24,049 bases of DNA from an uncultured Bacilli bacterium (GTDB taxonomy: Bacteria; Bacillota_I; Bacilli_A; RF39; UBA660), in the NCBI GenBank assembly GCA_947624695.1, contig CANQLN010000004.1, forward strand, positions 1 through 24,049, read 5' to 3'. The notes beneath the pieces were generated by a model that saw only the letters and a program-made list of their open reading frames with translations, ran no database searches and was not told where the DNA came from. The translations under genes and the position numbers were made by a program. This document shows, piece after piece, positions 14,227-22,224 of the stretch. Every line of letters starts with the position of its first letter. Position 1 is the first letter of the stretch.

Positions 14227-14304
14227 AATTTTTTGTTTTATAAAATAGCTCCTTTCTTTAATAAAAAGTTTTCCTTTATATCATTTTTGTTGTATAATCC
14301 TAAT

Positions 14305-14500
14305 TAGGAAACGAGAAATTATTGTCTACAGGTAATTTGCTATCCTAACTGAAATCTAATCTGAATAAGAAGACTATTTTTTATTATTTGAGGTGAAAAG
14401 GAAAAAAACCGTTTTTTAAAATAGGATATTATCTCAAAACTATTTTCTTATTCGCTTTGGATTTCCCAAAATTCCTGGATTCGGCAAGACTTCTCGTCTC
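14305..14500. ncRNA. Putative structured RNA, long rod with central bubble
   Basis: Nested complementary segments collapse this stretch into one rod: ACGAGAA (14311-14317) with TTCTCGT (14491-14497), TTGTC (14322) with GGCAA (14483), CAGGtAATTT (14329) with AAATTCCTG (14469), GAAATC (14351) with GATTTC (14460), GAATAAGAA (14363) with TTCTTATTC (14445), and TTTGAG (14387) with CTCAAA (14433). A large asymmetric bubble, 15 T-rich bases against 6, lies near the middle. A TATAAT at 14293-14298 (poor -35) would start a plus-strand RNA at about 14305, just before the outer stem. The shape recalls 6S RNA. I cannot fix the strand, and on the minus strand it could be a leader of the gene at 14226. No terminator is obvious. 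Confidence 0.4.
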
Positions 14501-14546
14501 GACTTATTATTAAAGCACATCTATCTATTAAAAGTCCATAGGAAGT

Positions 14547-14585
14547 TTTGACAACATTTGTCGAACTTTCTTTTATTTTGTCGAA
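14547..14585. repeat. TTGTCGAA repeats, operator-like
   Basis: TTGTCGAA occurs at 14558-14565 and 14578-14585, exactly 20 bases apart (about two helix turns), and an inverted near-copy TTTGACAA sits at 14547-14554. The first pair forms GACAA-CAT-TTGTC. No gene start is immediately downstream on either strand, apart from the candidate RNA and the gene at 14226 on the minus strand. Confidence 0.45.
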
Positions 14586-14595
14586 TTAAAAGTAA

Positions 14596-14633
14596 TTTCT
14601 CTAACTTTTATAGAAAAAATTTTTTTAGAGAAA
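14596..14633. repeat. Inverted repeat of unknown role
   Basis: TTTCTCTAA (14596-14604) and TTAGAGAAA (14625-14633) are perfect 9-base arms around a 20-base A/T loop. It lies just past the dnaJ terminator on the minus strand. It lacks a following T tract there, so it is not a clear terminator. Confidence 0.4.
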
Positions 14634-14660
14634 CAAAAAAGACCATTTATTTCAATGATC
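14634..14660 (-). terminator. dnaJ terminator overlapping its stop codon
   Basis: Minus-strand GATCATT (14660-14654) pairs with AATGGTC (14647-14641), with one G-U pair, and is followed by a run of six T residues. The stem includes the last dnaJ codons and the stop. The plus strand would have an A-C mismatch, so it works for the minus strand. Confidence 0.75.
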
Positions 14661-15777
14661 TTTGGAAATCCTTAAATTCAGGTTCACTTTCTAAATCAGT
14701 TTCTGAAAGCTCTTTTAATAAATCTTTTTGAGTTTTGGTAAGTTTAGTCGGAATGATAACATTTACAACCACATACATATCACCAGGTACTCTACTATTA
14801 ACTCCTTTAACACCTTTACCCTTTAGTTTTAATTTGGTATAATTTTGGGTTCCTGGTTTAATTTCGATATAACCATTACCATCTAAAGTAGGTATTTCTT
14901 TTTTACAACCTAAAATAGCATCGGTTATCGTAATTGGAACTTCTAAATAAATATCATCATCATGTCTTTCAAAATATTTATGATCTTCCACAACAAATTC
15001 TAAATAGATATCGCCATTGGGTCCCCCATTTATTCCGGCTTCACCTTTACCACTTAGACGAAGTTGACTACCATTATCAACACCAGCTGGTACTGTAATA
15101 GTTAAAGTTTTATTTTTATTTACGCGACCTTCTCCATGGCATTCATTACAAATTTCTTTAAAAACTTGGCCACTTCCTGCACATTCGGGGCAAGTCTTTT
15201 GGGTTTGAATAAGACCAAATAAACTTCTTTGTTCATCTCTTACAACTCCTAAACCATTACAAGTAGGACAACGAGATTCTCCAAAGCCACCAGCTCCATG
15301 ACATTTATCACATTCTTCACTAACATTTACTTTAATATCTTTTTTACAACCCTTAATGGCCTCCTCAAAAGTAAGACGAATGCGCATTAATAAATCATCA
15401 CCCCGTCTAGCTCTTTTAGAAGAACTTCTTCTTTGACCAAATCCTCCTAAGTCAGAGAAAGAAGAAAAATGGCCACTAAAGTTTCCCCCAAAAATACTAG
15501 ATAGAATATCATCTAAGTTGATATCTCCCATATCAAAGTTAGAAGCGCCACCATTTTCAAAAGCGGCATGACCATATTGGTCATATTGGGCTCTTTTATT
15601 TTTATCAGATAATACTTGGTATGCTTCTCCTATTTCTTTAAATTTATCGGCGGCTCCCGGTTCTTTATTAACATCTGGGTGATATTTTTTGGCTAAAACC
15701 CGGAAAGCTCTTTTTATTTCTTCATCACTAGCGTCTTTGGAAACTCCTAAAATTTCATAATAATCTTTTTTATTCAC
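14647..15777 (-). CDS. dnaJ: Chaperone DnaJ (Hsp40)
   Basis: Co-chaperone that delivers unfolded proteins to DnaK and stimulates its ATPase. The 376-aa type I DnaJ is complete: J domain with HPD (in KKYHPDVNK, about residue 34), a Gly/Phe-rich linker, four zinc repeats ([32 protein letters not shown]) and the C-terminal substrate-binding domains. The start is GTG, preceded by AAGGAAGTG; it overlaps the pepF stop as GTGA. This coupling makes dnaJ translation depend on pepF. It is the last gene of the hrcA operon, followed at once by a terminator. Confidence 0.98.
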   Translation of the reverse strand: MNKKDYYEILGVSKDASDEEIKRAFRVLAKKYHPDVNKEPGAADKFKEIGEAYQVLSDKNKRAQYDQYGHAAFENGGASNFDMGDINLDDILSSIFGGNFSGHFSSFSDLGGFGQRRSSSKRARRGDDLLMRIRLTFEEAIKGCKKDIKVNVSEECDKCHGAGGFGESRCPTCNGLGVVRDEQRSLFGLIQTQKTCPECAGSGQVFKEICNECHGEGRVNKNKTLTITVPAGVDNGSQLRLSGKGEAGINGGPNGDIYLEFVVEDHKYFERHDDDIYLEVPITITDAILGCKKEIPTLDGNGYIEIKPGTQNYTKLKLKGKGVKGVNSRVPGDMYVVVNVIIPTKLTKTQKDLLKELSETDLESEPEFKDFQRSLK

Positions 15778-17573
15778 GCTTTATCACTTCCTTGTAATTC
15801 TTCATACATCTCTAAAAGTTCATCCATAAATTTAATGGCATCATCTAAAACTTTATTAGTTGTCATATCAATTCCCGCTACTTTTAAAGAATCAATCGGG
15901 TTTTTAGTACAACCTAATTTTAAAAATTCTAAATATTTATCTCGAGTTTCAATATCACCATCATAAATTTTATTAGCTAAACTTATGGCTGCCGTAAAAC
16001 TCGTAGCGTATTGATAAACATAAAAGTTTAAATAGAAATGTGGAATTCTTTCCCATTCATATTTAATTAAATCATCACAGATAACTTTTGGACCAAAATA
16101 AAGTTTATTTAATTCATAATATTTATCTATCATATTTTCATAAGTTAAGACATTACCTTTTTCGGTATATTCATGAATAAATAATTCAAATTCGGCAAAC
16201 ATTGTTTGTCTAAATATAGAAGCTTTTATTCCTAATAATAAATTATCTATAATTTTTAATTTTTCCCTTTTGGAACTTGCATGATCAAGTAAATAACGGT
16301 TTAATAATATTTCATTAGTTTGACTAGCTACTTCGGCGACAAAAATGCTATAACCATAATCTTGATAAGATTGGTTTTGACAAGCATAATAGTAATGCAT
16401 CGCATGACCGAGTTCATGAGCTAAAGTAGACACACTTTGCAGATCATTTTCAAAGCTTAATAAAACATAAGGATGAACTTCATAGCAAGCGGTACAATAG
16501 GCCCCACCTCTTTTACCTTCATTATTACATGAGTCAATCCAACCCTTTGTAAATGCTTGCGAAATGTCTTTTTGATACCCTTCTCCTAGAGGTTCAACAG
16601 CCTTCAAAACTAAATCTTTAGCTTCTTCAAAGGTATATTTTTTATGATCTTTTTCACTTATATCTGCATAAGTATCATAAATATGTATTTCTTCTAAATT
16701 TAATTCTTTTCTTTTTAACTCCCAATATTTATACAAAGATGGTAAGTGTTTATGAACACCGGTAATTAAATTATGATAAACCTTAGGATCAATTTCATTA
16801 GGAAATAATGAGGCTTCTAAACTACTATTAAATTTTCTTAATTTCGCATTAGCCACATTCTTTTCTACTTCATTTTTTAAAATAGTTGCAATAGTATTTT
16901 TAAATTTACCATAAGTTTTATATAAAGAATTAAAGGCGGCAAGACGAACATCACGATTAGAGTCTTTAATATAAACTGAATAATTACTTTCCGTAAGTTC
17001 TACTTCTTTACCATCAACATTTATATTATCAAAAGTAAAATCACTATCACTTAATGTTTGCATTATTTCATCAGGTGCCGAAAATAAATTAGCGTAGCTT
17101 GCTAAAGCGCTTTCTACTTCTTCACTTAATATATGGTCTTTATTTCGGAAAATATGTTTTAAAGTTCTTTCATAAGGTTTTAAGTTTTTATTTTCTTTAA
17201 TATATTTTAAAACTAAATCATATTCTCCTTTTAATAGTTCTGGCACAATATATGATGAATGTTCTAAATATTTTGTATAGATATTTCTAGCTAAGCCATA
17301 AATAGTTTGAAAATTAACATCTTTAGTATCGGCATCATTATTAATATGACCATAAGTATATATTCTTTCAATTCTCTTCTCTAATAAAGTATCCGTATTT
17401 AAAACATTAAATAAACTATCGGCACTATCTAAAATATGACCTTTATATTTATCTAAAGCAAGAATATCTTTTTCTAAACTTTTTATTTCCTTTAAAGCTT
17501 CCTTATCATTTTTATATAAATCCGTCACATTCCATTTGTAAATGTCTTTAAATTCTTTTCTTGTTTTTGCCAT
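15774..17573 (-). CDS. pepF: Oligoendopeptidase F (M3B metallopeptidase)
   Basis: Cytoplasmic zinc peptidase that cleaves short peptides of roughly 7-17 residues. The 599-aa length matches PepF. The zinc site is HELGH at residues 386-390 ([14 protein letters not shown]), followed by the third-ligand helix [14 protein letters not shown]. Upstream, [20 protein letters not shown] is the typical substrate-pocket region. ATG is preceded by AAAGGTAA. It is unusual in lying between dnaK and dnaJ, 56 bases after dnaK across a strong hairpin and overlapping dnaJ by four bases, so it should be under HrcA heat-shock control. Digestion of peptides released by stress proteases such as Lon is a reasonable inference. 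Confidence 0.96.
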   Translation of the reverse strand: MAKTRKEFKDIYKWNVTDLYKNDKEALKEIKSLEKDILALDKYKGHILDSADSLFNVLNTDTLLEKRIERIYTYGHINNDADTKDVNFQTIYGLARNIYTKYLEHSSYIVPELLKGEYDLVLKYIKENKNLKPYERTLKHIFRNKDHILSEEVESALASYANLFSAPDEIMQTLSDSDFTFDNINVDGKEVELTESNYSVYIKDSNRDVRLAAFNSLYKTYGKFKNTIATILKNEVEKNVANAKLRKFNSSLEASLFPNEIDPKVYHNLITGVHKHLPSLYKYWELKRKELNLEEIHIYDTYADISEKDHKKYTFEEAKDLVLKAVEPLGEGYQKDISQAFTKGWIDSCNNEGKRGGAYCTACYEVHPYVLLSFENDLQSVSTLAHELGHAMHYYYACQNQSYQDYGYSIFVAEVASQTNEILLNRYLLDHASSKREKLKIIDNLLLGIKASIFRQTMFAEFELFIHEYTEKGNVLTYENMIDKYYELNKLYFGPKVICDDLIKYEWERIPHFYLNFYVYQYATSFTAAISLANKIYDGDIETRDKYLEFLKLGCTKNPIDSLKVAGIDMTTNKVLDDAIKFMDELLEMYEELQGSDKA

Positions 17574-17599
17574 TAAAATTACCTTTCTATAACTAAAAG

Positions 17600-17625
17600 T
17601 TAGGCTCTAGTTTACTAGAACCTAA
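17600..17625 (-). terminator. Strong hairpin between dnaK and pepF (attenuator or mRNA-stability element)
   Basis: Minus-strand TTAGGTTCTAG (17625-17615) and CTAGAGCCTAA (17610-17600) form an 11-bp stem with one G-U pair and a four-base loop, starting five bases after the dnaK stop. Only CTTTTAG follows, so termination would be partial. It may set a high dnaK to dnaJ ratio or protect the dnaK 3' end. Confidence 0.65.
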
Positions 17626-17629
17626 TCTT

Positions 17630-19447
17630 TTATTTTTCTTCAAATTTTGCTTCTTCAACATCATCTTTCTTAGAAGTGTTAGAACTTGCCTCTTCTGTAG
17701 TAGCATTGTTTGGATTAGCACTTTGATAAACTTTAGCCGCTAAATCCATCGCGGTTTTAGATAATTCTTCAGTTTTTTCTTTAATTTTATCAATGTCACT
17801 ACCTTCAAGTTCTTTCTTTAATTCTTTAACTAAGTCTTCAGCTTTTTCTTTATCGGAAGCCTCTACTTTATCGCCTAAATCTTCTAAAGCTTTTTCTGTT
17901 TGGAAAATCATTGAATCCGCATTATTTCTTACTTCGGCTTCTTCTTTTCTCTTTTCATCAGCTTCTTTATTAGCCTCAGCTTCTTTCATCATTTTATCGA
18001 TTTCTTCATCAGAAAGGTTAGTACTTGAAGTAATTGTTATAGATTGTTCTTTTCCTGTGCCTAAATCTTTAGCTTTAACATTAACTATACCATTAGCATC
18101 AATATCGAATGTAACTTCGATTTGCGGAATTCCTCTTTTAGCAGGAGGTATATTGGTAAGTTGGAAGTTACCTAAAGTTTTATTATCATACGCCATTGGT
18201 CTTTCACCTTGTAAAACATGAATATCTACAGCAGGTTGATTATCAGCAGCTGTACTAAATACTTGGCTCTTACTTGTTGGAATAGTTGTATTTCTTGGAA
18301 TTAGGACAGTCATTACATTTCCTAATGTTTCAATACCTAATGATAATGGTGTAACATCAAGTAAAACGATATCATCAACTTCACCAGTTAAAACACCACC
18401 TTGAATAGCCGCACCCATAGCCACTACTTCATCAGGGTTAACACCTTTATTTGGTTCTTGACCTAATTCTTTTTTAACTAATTCTTGAATATAAGGAATT
18501 CGAGTTGAACCACCAACTAAAATTACTTTATCAATATCTTTACTTGTAAGTTTAGCATCTTTTAAAGCTTTTCTTACTGGTTCCAAAGTTGAATCAAATA
18601 AATCACGACATAAATCTTCAAACTTAGCTTTTGATAAGCTCATTTCCATATGAAGTGGACCTTCATCACTTTGGGCAATAAATGGTAAACTAATTTGAGC
18701 ATTAGTCATACCAGATAAATCTTTTTTAGCTTTTTCAGCAGCATCTTTAATTCTTTGCATAGCCATTTTATCTTTTGCTAAATCAACACCATGTTCACTC
18801 TTAAATTCGCTAACTAAATAATCACTGATTCTTTCATCAAAGTCATCACCACCAAGACGATTATTACCACTTGTTGCTTTAACTTCAAATACCCCATCAC
18901 CAAGTTCAAGAATAGAAACATCGAATGTTCCACCACCTAAGTCATAAACTAAGATAGTTTGAAGTTTATCTTGTTTATCAAGACCATAAGCTAAAGCGGC
19001 AGCTGTTGGTTCATTGATAATTCTTTCCACATCTAAACCAGCAATTTTACCTGCATTTTTAGTGGCTTGTCTTTCGGCATCATTAAAGTAAGCTGGTACC
19101 GTAATAACGGCTTTAGTTACTTTTTCGCCTAAATAACTCTCGGCATCTTTCTTTAATTTTCCTAAAATTTTAGCACTAATTTCTTCAGGAGTATATTTTT
19201 TACCATTAGCCTCCACTTTTTCACTAGTACCCATTTTTCTTTTAATTGAAGAAATAGTATTTTTAACATTTGTAACGGCTTGTCTTTTCGCCGTTTCACC
19301 AACTAATTCTTCATCTCCTTTAAAGGCTACAACTGAAGGAGTTGTTCTATTACCTTCACTATTAGGAATAACTTTTGGTTCTCCTCCTTCTAATACAGCA
19401 ACACAACTATTTGTTGTTCCTAAATCGATTCCGATTATTTTACTCAT
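17630..19447 (-). CDS. dnaK: Chaperone DnaK (Hsp70)
   Basis: ATP-dependent chaperone. 605 aa, normal for Firmicutes. The nucleotide-binding domain begins [20 protein letters not shown]; phosphate-2 motif [18 protein letters not shown], adenosine motif [13 protein letters not shown], linker [13 protein letters not shown], then substrate-binding beta domain and helical lid. The C-terminus ends in an acidic low-complexity tail with [10 protein letters not shown] and VEEAKFEEK. An AAAGGAA ribosome site precedes the ATG. It follows grpE by 31 bases in the CIRCE-controlled operon. Plus-strand open frames across this gene are shadows of its codon bias. Confidence 0.99.
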   Translation of the reverse strand: MSKIIGIDLGTTNSCVAVLEGGEPKVIPNSEGNRTTPSVVAFKGDEELVGETAKRQAVTNVKNTISSIKRKMGTSEKVEANGKKYTPEEISAKILGKLKKDAESYLGEKVTKAVITVPAYFNDAERQATKNAGKIAGLDVERIINEPTAAALAYGLDKQDKLQTILVYDLGGGTFDVSILELGDGVFEVKATSGNNRLGGDDFDERISDYLVSEFKSEHGVDLAKDKMAMQRIKDAAEKAKKDLSGMTNAQISLPFIAQSDEGPLHMEMSLSKAKFEDLCRDLFDSTLEPVRKALKDAKLTSKDIDKVILVGGSTRIPYIQELVKKELGQEPNKGVNPDEVVAMGAAIQGGVLTGEVDDIVLLDVTPLSLGIETLGNVMTVLIPRNTTIPTSKSQVFSTAADNQPAVDIHVLQGERPMAYDNKTLGNFQLTNIPPAKRGIPQIEVTFDIDANGIVNVKAKDLGTGKEQSITITSSTNLSDEEIDKMMKEAEANKEADEKRKEEAEVRNNADSMIFQTEKALEDLGDKVEASDKEKAEDLVKELKKELEGSDIDKIKEKTEELSKTAMDLAAKVYQSANPNNATTEEASSNTSKKDDVEEAKFEEK

Positions 19448-19478
19448 TATATATCATTTCCTTTCTTTCTTTTGAGTA

Positions 19479-20006
19479 TTATTCGCTAACCTTTACCATA
19501 GCGACTCTTATAACTTTATCTTTATACATATAACCTTTTTGCATAACATCAATAACTATTCCCGCTTCCACACCATCTTCATGACTAGTTAAAACGGCTT
19601 CCATCATCGTTGGATCAAAAGGCTTATGTAAAACTTCAATTTCTTTAACTTCTAAATTATTTAAGATATTTAGAACATTACCATAAATCATTTTAAATCC
19701 CTCTAGGAATTTCGATAATTCATCGGATAGATTACTATCATCTAATTTAATAGCTCTTTCAAAGTTATCAATGACGGGTAGTAAACTCTCTATTACCTCT
19801 TCCCCACTATATTTATAACTTTTAGCAAGTTCTTCCTCATATCTTCTTTTCATATTCTGCATTTCGGCACTAACCCGTAAAAGCTTATCATTTAGAAGTC
19901 TTTTTTCTTCTTCTAATTTTAATAATTCTTTATTTTCTTTTTTATGTTCTTTTTTCTTCTTTCCTTCTTTTTCTTCTAATACTTCAATCTCTTCCTTATT
20001 TTCCAT
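19479..20006 (-). CDS. grpE: Nucleotide exchange factor GrpE
   Basis: GrpE releases ADP from DnaK. The ATG at 20006 with TTGAGGG five bases upstream gives 175 aa; the longer frame begins at that TTG and is rejected. An acidic/basic Glu-Lys-rich N-terminus to about residue 35 leads into the long dimerising coiled coil (KRLLNDKLLRVSAEMQNMKR) and the C-terminal beta domain (HKPFDPTMMEAV, QKGYMYKDKVIRVAMVKVSE), which carries the DnaK contact. The gene overlaps hrcA by 11 bases, so it is translationally coupled. Confidence 0.96.
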   Translation of the reverse strand: MENKEEIEVLEEKEGKKKKEHKKENKELLKLEEEKRLLNDKLLRVSAEMQNMKRRYEEELAKSYKYSGEEVIESLLPVIDNFERAIKLDDSNLSDELSKFLEGFKMIYGNVLNILNNLEVKEIEVLHKPFDPTMMEAVLTSHEDGVEAGIVIDVMQKGYMYKDKVIRVAMVKVSE

Positions 20007-21003
20007 CTTTTCCCTCAATTCTATCGACCATATAATTTAGAAGTGAAACAACTCTTTCATATTCCATTCTTTTAGGCCCAATAATCGCGATTGTTCCTTC
20101 TTCACCATCAGTTTTATATTTTTTCTTAATAACTGTCACATTATCATCAAAATTACTATCTTTACCAATATAAATTTGTAAATCTTCGCCCCCATCGATA
20201 TCACTAACCATTTTCTTAAAAGCTTCATCTTCTAATTTAGAAGCAATTCTTTTAATACTTGTGGTATTATCATATTCCGGTTCTTTCAAAAGATTAACTC
20301 TTCCCGAAACATGAATATTGGTATTATGAATTAAGAAATCATTGAAGGCATCATAGAAAATATTATAAACTGTTTCATAATCTTTAACCTTTTTAGCAAT
20401 TATCGGTTTAATTTCAAATTCTAATTTTTCAGATACTTGACTAATCGGTGTTCCGACTAACATTTTATTAACCATTTCACCAACTTTAACTATTTCATTG
20501 GCATCAATATTATCGGGAATGATAAATTCTTTGTTTTCCACTAAGCCTTTATCCGTACAAACAATAGCGACCACCCGATTCAGATCCAAAGCAATAATAT
20601 TTAATTGCCTTAAAAGATTATCACTACTACCTCTTCCTAAAACAACGGATGTATAATTAGTTAAATCACTAATTATTTCTAAACATCTTGTAACGGCATC
20701 ACTTACTTTAAGTTCATTATTAGCAAAAATGGTTTGGAGTTTTAACATATCTTCACCCGTTAAATCTTTGGGCTGCATTAAATTTTCCACATAATATTTA
20801 TAACCTAATTCACTAGGTATTCGTCCACTCGAAATATGGTTTTTTTCAATATAACCTAAGTTTTCCAAAACGGCCATTTCATTTCTAATTGTCGCACTAG
20901 AGCATTTTAACTTCTTACATAAAGAATTACTCCCTACCGGTTTAACTGTTTTGACATAAGTTTCTACTATTTCTTTTAATAAGGCTTTTTTCCTTTCGTC
21001 CAT
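19996..21003 (-). CDS. hrcA: Heat-shock repressor HrcA
   Basis: Represses chaperone operons by binding CIRCE, with folding aided by GroEL. 335 aa, canonical. The N-terminal winged helix (MDERKKALLKEIVETYVKT, VKPVGSNSLCKKLKCSSATI, RNEMAVLENLGYIEKNHISS, GRIPSELGYKYYV) is followed by the GAF-like and dimerisation domains, ending GTIAIIGPKRMEYERVVSLL. The ribosome site GGTGGTGAT lies about ten bases before the ATG. First gene of hrcA-grpE-dnaK-pepF-dnaJ, with two CIRCE elements upstream giving autoregulation. Confidence 0.98.
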   Translation of the reverse strand: MDERKKALLKEIVETYVKTVKPVGSNSLCKKLKCSSATIRNEMAVLENLGYIEKNHISSGRIPSELGYKYYVENLMQPKDLTGEDMLKLQTIFANNELKVSDAVTRCLEIISDLTNYTSVVLGRGSSDNLLRQLNIIALDLNRVVAIVCTDKGLVENKEFIIPDNIDANEIVKVGEMVNKMLVGTPISQVSEKLEFEIKPIIAKKVKDYETVYNIFYDAFNDFLIHNTNIHVSGRVNLLKEPEYDNTTSIKRIASKLEDEAFKKMVSDIDGGEDLQIYIGKDSNFDDNVTVIKKKYKTDGEEGTIAIIGPKRMEYERVVSLLNYMVDRIEGKDGK

Positions 21004-21023
21004 TTACTTTCATCACCACCCGA

Positions 21024-21050
21024 TTAGCACTCCTAATTTTTGATTGCTAA
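21024..21050. promoter_or_regulatory. CIRCE element 1 (in the hrcA 5' UTR)
   Basis: TTAGCACTC - 9 bases - GATTGCTAA, matching TTAGCACTC-N9-GAGTGCTAA at 17 of 18 arm positions with exact spacing. It lies between the -10 and the hrcA start. Confidence 0.93.
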
Positions 21051-21054
21051 TTAC

Positions 21055-21083
21055 ATTATAATATTATGTTTAGCACTTGTCAA
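21055..21083 (-). promoter_or_regulatory. hrcA operon promoter
   Basis: Perfect TTGACA (21083-21078), 17-base spacer, perfect TATAAT (21060-21055). The -35 lies inside CIRCE 2 and the -10 ends four bases before CIRCE 1. Confidence 0.92.
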
Positions 21084-21097
21084 TATATGAGTGCTAA
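21070..21097. promoter_or_regulatory. CIRCE element 2 (over the -35)
   Basis: TTAGCACTT - 10 bases - GAGTGCTAA: 17 of 18 arm positions match, but the spacer is one base longer than the canonical nine. It covers the -35 hexamer of the hrcA promoter. Confidence 0.85.
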
Positions 21098-21148
21098 TTT
21101 TTAATTTTTTTGCTTTTTAGAAAATTTATTATACTGTGAACCTAAATA

Positions 21149-21180
21149 AATCACCTATAATATATTATATATAGGTGATT
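21149..21180. repeat. Perfect inverted repeat over the ribosome site of the small membrane protein
   Basis: AATCACCTATA (21149-21159) and TATAGGTGATT (21170-21180) are perfect 11-base arms with a 10-base A/T loop. The right arm contains the AGGTGAT ribosome site, so an RNA hairpin would hide it. As DNA it could be an operator, since TATAAT (21156-21161) is also inside. Confidence 0.75.
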
Positions 21181-21183
21181 ATC

Positions 21184-21357
21184 ATGCGACCAAGACCTAA
21201 TCCCACTTTTTATATTTTATTAGCCTTAGGTTTATGTATTTTAATTTTTTATCAATTAATTATTACCTTTATTCTGCCCTTTCGTTACAATATTTTTATT
21301 CTATTTATTGAAATATTTTTCTTATTCTTCGCTATCAGTCGTATAGTATGGTTTTAA
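21184..21357 (+). CDS. 57-aa membrane protein with two predicted helices, divergent from hrcA
   Basis: ATG at 21184 follows AGGTGAT by four bases; the frame extends three codons upstream (MII) through the ribosome site. The protein starts MRPRPNPTFYILLALGLCIL and has hydrophobic stretches at about residues 9-30 and 36-55, with FRYN between, suggesting a hairpin with both ends inside. No family is recognised. It is on the opposite strand to the hrcA operon, about 90 bases beyond CIRCE 2, and its last 36 bases overlap the 3' end of the ysxE-like gene tail to tail. The hairpin over the ribosome site suggests translational control. Confidence 0.65.
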   Translation: MRPRPNPTFYILLALGLCILIFYQLIITFILPFRYNIFILFIEIFFLFFAISRIVWF

Positions 21358-22224
21358 AAAATTTTCCGTTTTATAAACATAATCTAAACATTTGCGCATT
21401 TGTTTACACTTTTCAAATTCATTATCTTCAAATTTAATTTCGGGTGGCATACTAATTAAAACAAAAAATAAACGTTGCTCGGAATTAGACAAAGGGGAAA
21501 TGTTTAAATATCTTTTATACAAAGAAGAAAATTCCATATCCCAAAAATTATTTTGATAGAGTTTAACTAAATCCAAAACCGGCGTATCAAATTTGGCTTT
21601 ATCCCAGCTGATTAAATAATCTTTATCACTTCTTAGGTAGTGATCTAAACTTAAGTTGTTATGAATAAGACTAATCCTTTCATCTTTTTTTGAGTTAACC
21701 TCACTATACCATTCATCTAATTCTCTTTCGGAAAAGTTAAGCGCCGCCTTTAATTTGGAATAATTACGGACAAATTCATATTCCGAAGGACTCATATAAA
21801 TAGGATTCAAAAACAGTTCATAATACTTTAAATAATATTCTTTTAAATAAAGAATGTTATTTTTAACATTCTCATATATTTCTTTAAAAGTTTCTTCGGA
21901 AACTTCTTTATTAAAGGAGGTTTTCGAGTGAAGAAGACCTACGACATTAATTAAGTCCTCACTCTTTTGGGGATTGATTAAATTATCATCTTCGATGTAT
22001 TCATAAATATATTCATCATCCCGATTATCAGTATAAATATCGGGGAAAAAAGTAAAATTACGGCTTTTCAAATAATTAAAGAGACCGGGAATATCTTTAT
22101 TCTTAGGTTTTTTCTTAACCACAAAATTACCACTGGTGGTTTCTAAAATTGTACATTTTCCTCTTATGGTGTAACGATAAGGTTTGTATAAAGATTTTAA
22201 AGCCTCAACTTTATTATTCATCAT
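21322..22224 (-). CDS. YsxE/CotS-like spore-coat kinase-fold protein
   Basis: A 300-aa protein with the aminoglycoside-phosphotransferase/CotS fold. An N-lobe with FVVKKKPKNKDIPGLFNYL is followed by a helical C-lobe and the loop SLIHNNLSLDHYLRSDKDYL, then ISWDKAKFDTPVLDL. In active members the first loop is HGD; here it is His188-Asn-Asn, so the catalytic Asp is missing, while Asp208 (metal-binding position) remains. B. subtilis YsxE, encoded directly after spoVID, is a related spore-coat protein. Here the ATGATG start overlaps the end of the SpoVID-like gene, the same gene order. Assignment rests on fold motif plus neighbour. Confidence 0.7.
   Translation of the reverse strand: MMNNKVEALKSLYKPYRYTIRGKCTILETTSGNFVVKKKPKNKDIPGLFNYLKSRNFTFFPDIYTDNRDDEYIYEYIEDDNLINPQKSEDLINVVGLLHSKTSFNKEVSEETFKEIYENVKNNILYLKEYYLKYYELFLNPIYMSPSEYEFVRNYSKLKAALNFSERELDEWYSEVNSKKDERISLIHNNLSLDHYLRSDKDYLISWDKAKFDTPVLDLVKLYQNNFWDMEFSSLYKRYLNISPLSNSEQRLFFVLISMPPEIKFEDNEFEKCKQMRKCLDYVYKTENFLKPYYTTDSEE

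Noticed and set aside
14305..14500. tmRNA, SRP RNA or RNase P RNA
   Set aside because: None of their conserved sequences or end features were visible; only the overall rod shape is supported.
14547..14565. TTTGACA-ACA-TTTGTCG as a CtsR box
   Set aside because: Only partly matches the tandem heptads TTTGACC-N3-TTTGACC, and no clp or chaperone start is downstream on either strand.
14596..14633. Second dnaJ terminator
   Set aside because: A good inverted repeat but no T tract after it on the minus strand; listed only as a repeat.
15774..15777. Genetic code 4 (UGA as Trp), as in mollicutes
   Set aside because: The pepF frame ends at TGA at its normal family length, just before dnaJ begins, and Trp is written TGG throughout.
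17793..18221. 142-codon plus-strand open frame inside dnaK
   Set aside because: It is a mirror of the dnaK codon bias: Ser/Leu-rich, no ribosome site, and opposite an unmistakable dnaK.
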